A stretch of 64,000 bases of DNA, taken from positions 71,618-135,617 of the forward strand of contig CAYVOK010000005.1 in NCBI GenBank assembly GCA_964453335.1, in the 5' to 3' direction. This document shows, one piece after another, positions 61,465 through 64,000 of this stretch. The translations under genes and the position numbers were made by a program. The notes under the pieces are model-generated. The model was not told the origin of the DNA, did no database searches, and worked only from the letters and a program-made list of their open reading frames with translations. The first letter of the stretch is position 1, and each line of letters starts with the position of its first letter. Source of the stretch: VGBO01 sp964453335. Its GTDB lineage: Bacteria > Actinomycetota > Acidimicrobiia > Acidimicrobiales > CAIXPF01.

Positions 61465-64000
61465 ATGACAGGCGAATACCCCCAAATCACATTCCGTGTA
61501 AAACCAGTTTTTACAAACCTCTATAATTATCCTTTGCCGGGAACGGATAGAGAGGATACTTGGTATCAGTTGCAACAAGCAACTGTATGGGTAGATTATG
61601 TTCCTTATGCTTTGCATCACGGAGAAAGATTTCATTTATATGGCGCTCAAGCTTTAGATGTTTATACCAAATATATTTTAGAAACAGATCCAAAAGACAG
61701 AATATTAGAAGTAGATTATTTTGGAACAGTTGTTGATTTTCCAACTAATAGCATAATAAAAAATAATGTTCTTCCTTGGGGTTGCAAATCTGTTTATTAT
61801 TCTGAAAATTTAACTACCAACAACATGACGGAGCCATTAAAGTGGGCTATTTCATCTGGGCAATTGCCTATAGGGCTTTATTTTGATGAAGATACAGGTA
61901 CAGTTTTTGGTACACCAGAATATGCTGGACTTTATGTATTTGCTGCAAGAGTAAGCGATAGCTCTTTACCACCGATCATAGATAGCAGGCCATTTGCTAT
62001 AAAAGTTGTTTCAACACCTGTAACTAGAACTCCAGCTAAAATTGAACAAACAAATGTACAAACAGCTTTGCCAGGCGGCGTAATAGGTATTGGATATGCT
62101 GGGGATACTTTAACTTATACAACAAATTTTGTAAGTGGAACCGATGCTACAACGACAGTAACAATACTTGGAAATACAGTTCTTACATTAAACCATTCAA
62201 GTTCTTACAATGGTCAGCCTTTTATTTACGTACACAATGGTATAACTTATACAGGAATATTTGGATCTGCAAATACATTTGGAATAGTTACAACGACAAC
62301 ACCTCAGCCTTTGACCGTATTTGTAATTCCATCAACAGGAGTGCCTGTTCCAGCCCCGGGTAATTTGACTGTTACAGGGCCTGCAGGCAGCATATTAACA
62401 TATCCAGCAACTACTGATACCCTAGGCACTCCAGCTTCTACGACAATTTTAGTTGCAGGAGTTCCTGTAGCTACCATAACACATGATGCAATTTATAATG
62501 GACAACTATTTACTTATGAATACTTAGGCAGTACTTTTACAGGTACCTTTGGAATAGTAAACAATTTCTACCCGACAACTACAACTCCAGCCCCTGCATT
62601 TGTTACAATTTTGGCGACTGGAGTTCCACAATCTATTCCGGGTAATATTACTGCTACTGGAATTGCAACTAATACATTACAGTATGCTGCAAATAACACG
62701 ACAACTGGAGTGCCTGTAACGACTTCTGTTTATATTAATGGAACTAAAGTTCTTGAACTAAATCATGATGCAATTTATAATGGTCAAACTTTTGTATTTG
62801 ATTATTTCGGGGTGTCATATACATGCACATTTGGTTCTTCCAATACATTTGCAGGACCAATAATATCTAATACTTTAAGCAGCACCGGAGTTCCACAAAC
62901 TCTACCTGGTGGCATAACAGCAACAGGTCAAGCTGGAAATACAATTTCGTATACACCAAATGCTGTATTATTAGGTACTACATCTACAACTATTGTAAAT
63001 ATAGGAGGAACACAAGTTCTTTCTATGACTAACGATTCTTCTTATGATGGCAACACATTTACATTTGATTATTATGGAGCAATTTATACTCCTACTTTTG
63101 GAATTGTTAACAATTTTGCTTATGCTCCAATATCTTTTGACATAACAAGCACAGGAACCCCAACCGCTGCTCCTGGCAATGTAACATTTACTGGTTTAGC
63201 AGGAACAACTGTAAACTATACTCCTATAGCAACTACCACAGGAACTCCTTCTACAACTACAGTAATTATTGGTGGCACAACTGTACTTTCTGCAAGCACG
63301 GATGCTGTTTACAATGGACAGCCATTTACATATGTTTATGCTGGAATAACATATAATTGTATTTTTGGAGTAACAAATAGTTTCACACTTCCTGTAACGA
63401 CAACAACTCCAGCACTAACAGTTGCAACTATTTCTCAGACAGGAGTGCCTCAAACTATTGCAGGAAATATTACTGTAACAGGAAATGCAGGCAATCAAAT
63501 CTTGTACACTCCAATTAATACAACAACCGGAGTAACTAGTAATACTTCTGTCTGGATCGGCGGTACTTTAGCTCTAGATATGAGTCATGACGCTGTTTAT
63601 GATGGACAAACATTTATTTTTAGTTATTATGGTAGCACATATAATCCAACTTATGGTATTATAAATAATTATGGGCCAACAACTACAACACCGCTGCCTA
63701 CAACTAGCACTACAACAACTACAACAAGTCCATTTTCAACAACAACAACAACTACTACTACTGTTGTGCCAGGAACCACAACAACTACAACTACTGTTGT
63801 GCCAGTAACTACTACAACTACAACTACTGTTGTGCCAGTAACTACTACAACTACAACTACTGTTGTGCCAGTAACTACTACAACTACAACTACTGTTGTG
63901 CCAGTAACTACTACAACTACAACTACTGTTGTGCCAGTAACTACTACAACTACAACTACTGTTGTGCCAGTAACTACTACAACTACAACTACTGTTGTGC
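61465..64000 (+). CDS. Paralogue of the 3408-aa adhesin (partial, runs off the window)
   Basis: The ATG at 61465 begins a frame that stays open to the last base (845 codons). The N-terminal 75 residues match the start of the 47395 gene almost residue for residue (GEYPQITFRVKPVF, NYPLPGTDREDTWYQL, ATVWVDYVPYALHHG, DVYTKYILE). A putative Ig-like domain follows at about 92-185 (LPIGLYFDEDTGTVFGTPEY). Six repeats of about 88-95 residues follow (HDAIYNGQTFVFDYFG type), then a Thr-rich tract in which an 11-codon unit is repeated exactly. The shared N-terminus probably attaches both proteins to the same virion site (inference). What lies beyond the Thr tract is not visible. Confidence 0.82.
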   Translation, partial: MTGEYPQITFRVKPVFTNLYNYPLPGTDREDTWYQLQQATVWVDYVPYALHHGERFHLYGAQALDVYTKYILETDPKDRILEVDYFGTVVDFPTNSIIKNNVLPWGCKSVYYSENLTTNNMTEPLKWAISSGQLPIGLYFDEDTGTVFGTPEYAGLYVFAARVSDSSLPPIIDSRPFAIKVVSTPVTRTPAKIEQTNVQTALPGGVIGIGYAGDTLTYTTNFVSGTDATTTVTILGNTVLTLNHSSSYNGQPFIYVHNGITYTGIFGSANTFGIVTTTTPQPLTVFVIPSTGVPVPAPGNLTVTGPAGSILTYPATTDTLGTPASTTILVAGVPVATITHDAIYNGQLFTYEYLGSTFTGTFGIVNNFYPTTTTPAPAFVTILATGVPQSIPGNITATGIATNTLQYAANNTTTGVPVTTSVYINGTKVLELNHDAIYNGQTFVFDYFGVSYTCTFGSSNTFAGPIISNTLSSTGVPQTLPGGITATGQAGNTISYTPNAVLLGTTSTTIVNIGGTQVLSMTNDSSYDGNTFTFDYYGAIYTPTFGIVNNFAYAPISFDITSTGTPTAAPGNVTFTGLAGTTVNYTPIATTTGTPSTTTVIIGGTTVLSASTDAVYNGQPFTYVYAGITYNCIFGVTNSFTLPVTTTTPALTVATISQTGVPQTIAGNITVTGNAGNQILYTPINTTTGVTSNTSVWIGGTLALDMSHDAVYDGQTFIFSYYGSTYNPTYGIINNYGPTTTTPLPTTSTTTTTTSPFSTTTTTTTTVVPGTTTTTTTVVPVTTTTTTTVVPVTTTTTTTVVPVTTTTTTTVVPVTTTTTTTVVPVTTTTTTTVVPVTTTTTTTVV
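63763..64000 (+). repeat. 33-bp tandem repeat at the window end
   Basis: A unit coding for VVPV plus seven Thr starts at 63763, 63796, 63829, 63862, 63895, 63928, 63961 and 63994. Copies from 63796 to 63993 are exact (six copies); the first differs in the middle and the last is cut by the window edge. The period is 11 codons, so length changes keep frame. Confidence 0.93.

Noticed and set aside
63763..64000. CRISPR-like array
   Set aside because: The 33-bp units are directly adjacent with no spacers and lie in frame within an adhesin gene.

Overview
The window reads as part of a large, AT-rich tailed-phage genome (Caudoviricetes), probably assembled from a metagenome. Evidence for a phage: about two thirds of the window encodes giant repetitive fibre or adhesin proteins whose terminal domains match families I know from phage tail proteins. 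Genes are packed with 1-26 bp overlaps, and no bacterial housekeeping or ribosomal genes are present. Exact TAATAAATA boxes, like the late promoter of T4-type phages, lie upstream of some giant genes. A 100-N scaffold gap interrupts one repeat gene. The host cannot be inferred.

Layout. 1-2797: the 3' end of an unknown gene, three small unknown genes and a coiled-coil/glycosyltransferase fusion. 2936-13225: first structural block, with a small virion-like protein and three Ser-Gly-repeat fibre proteins, closed by a strong terminator. 13281-24275: a modification block. It has one lone minus-strand GT2 gene, a plus-strand overlapping operon (oxygenase-like, CxxCxxCC protein, GT32-like, methyltransferase, WecB-type epimerase), a seven-gene minus-strand operon (methyltransferase, two TPR-glycosyltransferases, a TPR-only protein, sulfotransferase, two GT25 paralogues) and an SDR sugar epimerase/dehydratase. 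24303-41896: second structural block, with a LamG/Gly-rich adhesin, a 2035-aa and a 2772-aa fibre protein (the latter with a YadA-head-like region), and a small Pro-rich/Cys protein. 41933-47348: second modification block, with a sulfotransferase-like gene, another CxxCxxCC protein, GT2-like, two GT4 enzymes and a triple-methyltransferase protein. 47395-64000: third structural block, with a 3408-aa multidomain adhesin, its 1254-aa downstream partner and the start of a paralogue of the first that runs off the window.

How the genes may work together. Structural and sugar-modification genes alternate three times. The fibre proteins are dominated by Ser-Gly, Thr-tract and Gly-rich sequence. The enzymes would supply a sugar-nucleotide route (epimerase, SDR), many transferases, methylation and two sulfation steps. 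The most economical inference is a phage-encoded system that decorates its own virion fibres with complex, possibly methylated and sulfated glycans. Remodelling of host surface polysaccharide is the main alternative.

The most distinctive structural observation is a string of six RCC1-type beta-propellers, each with seven countable blades, separated mostly by Thr tracts. One propeller is divided between two adjacent proteins (blade 1 in the upstream protein, blades 2-7 in the downstream one). The same giant protein also carries a cupredoxin-like domain with an apparently intact type-1 copper ligand set.
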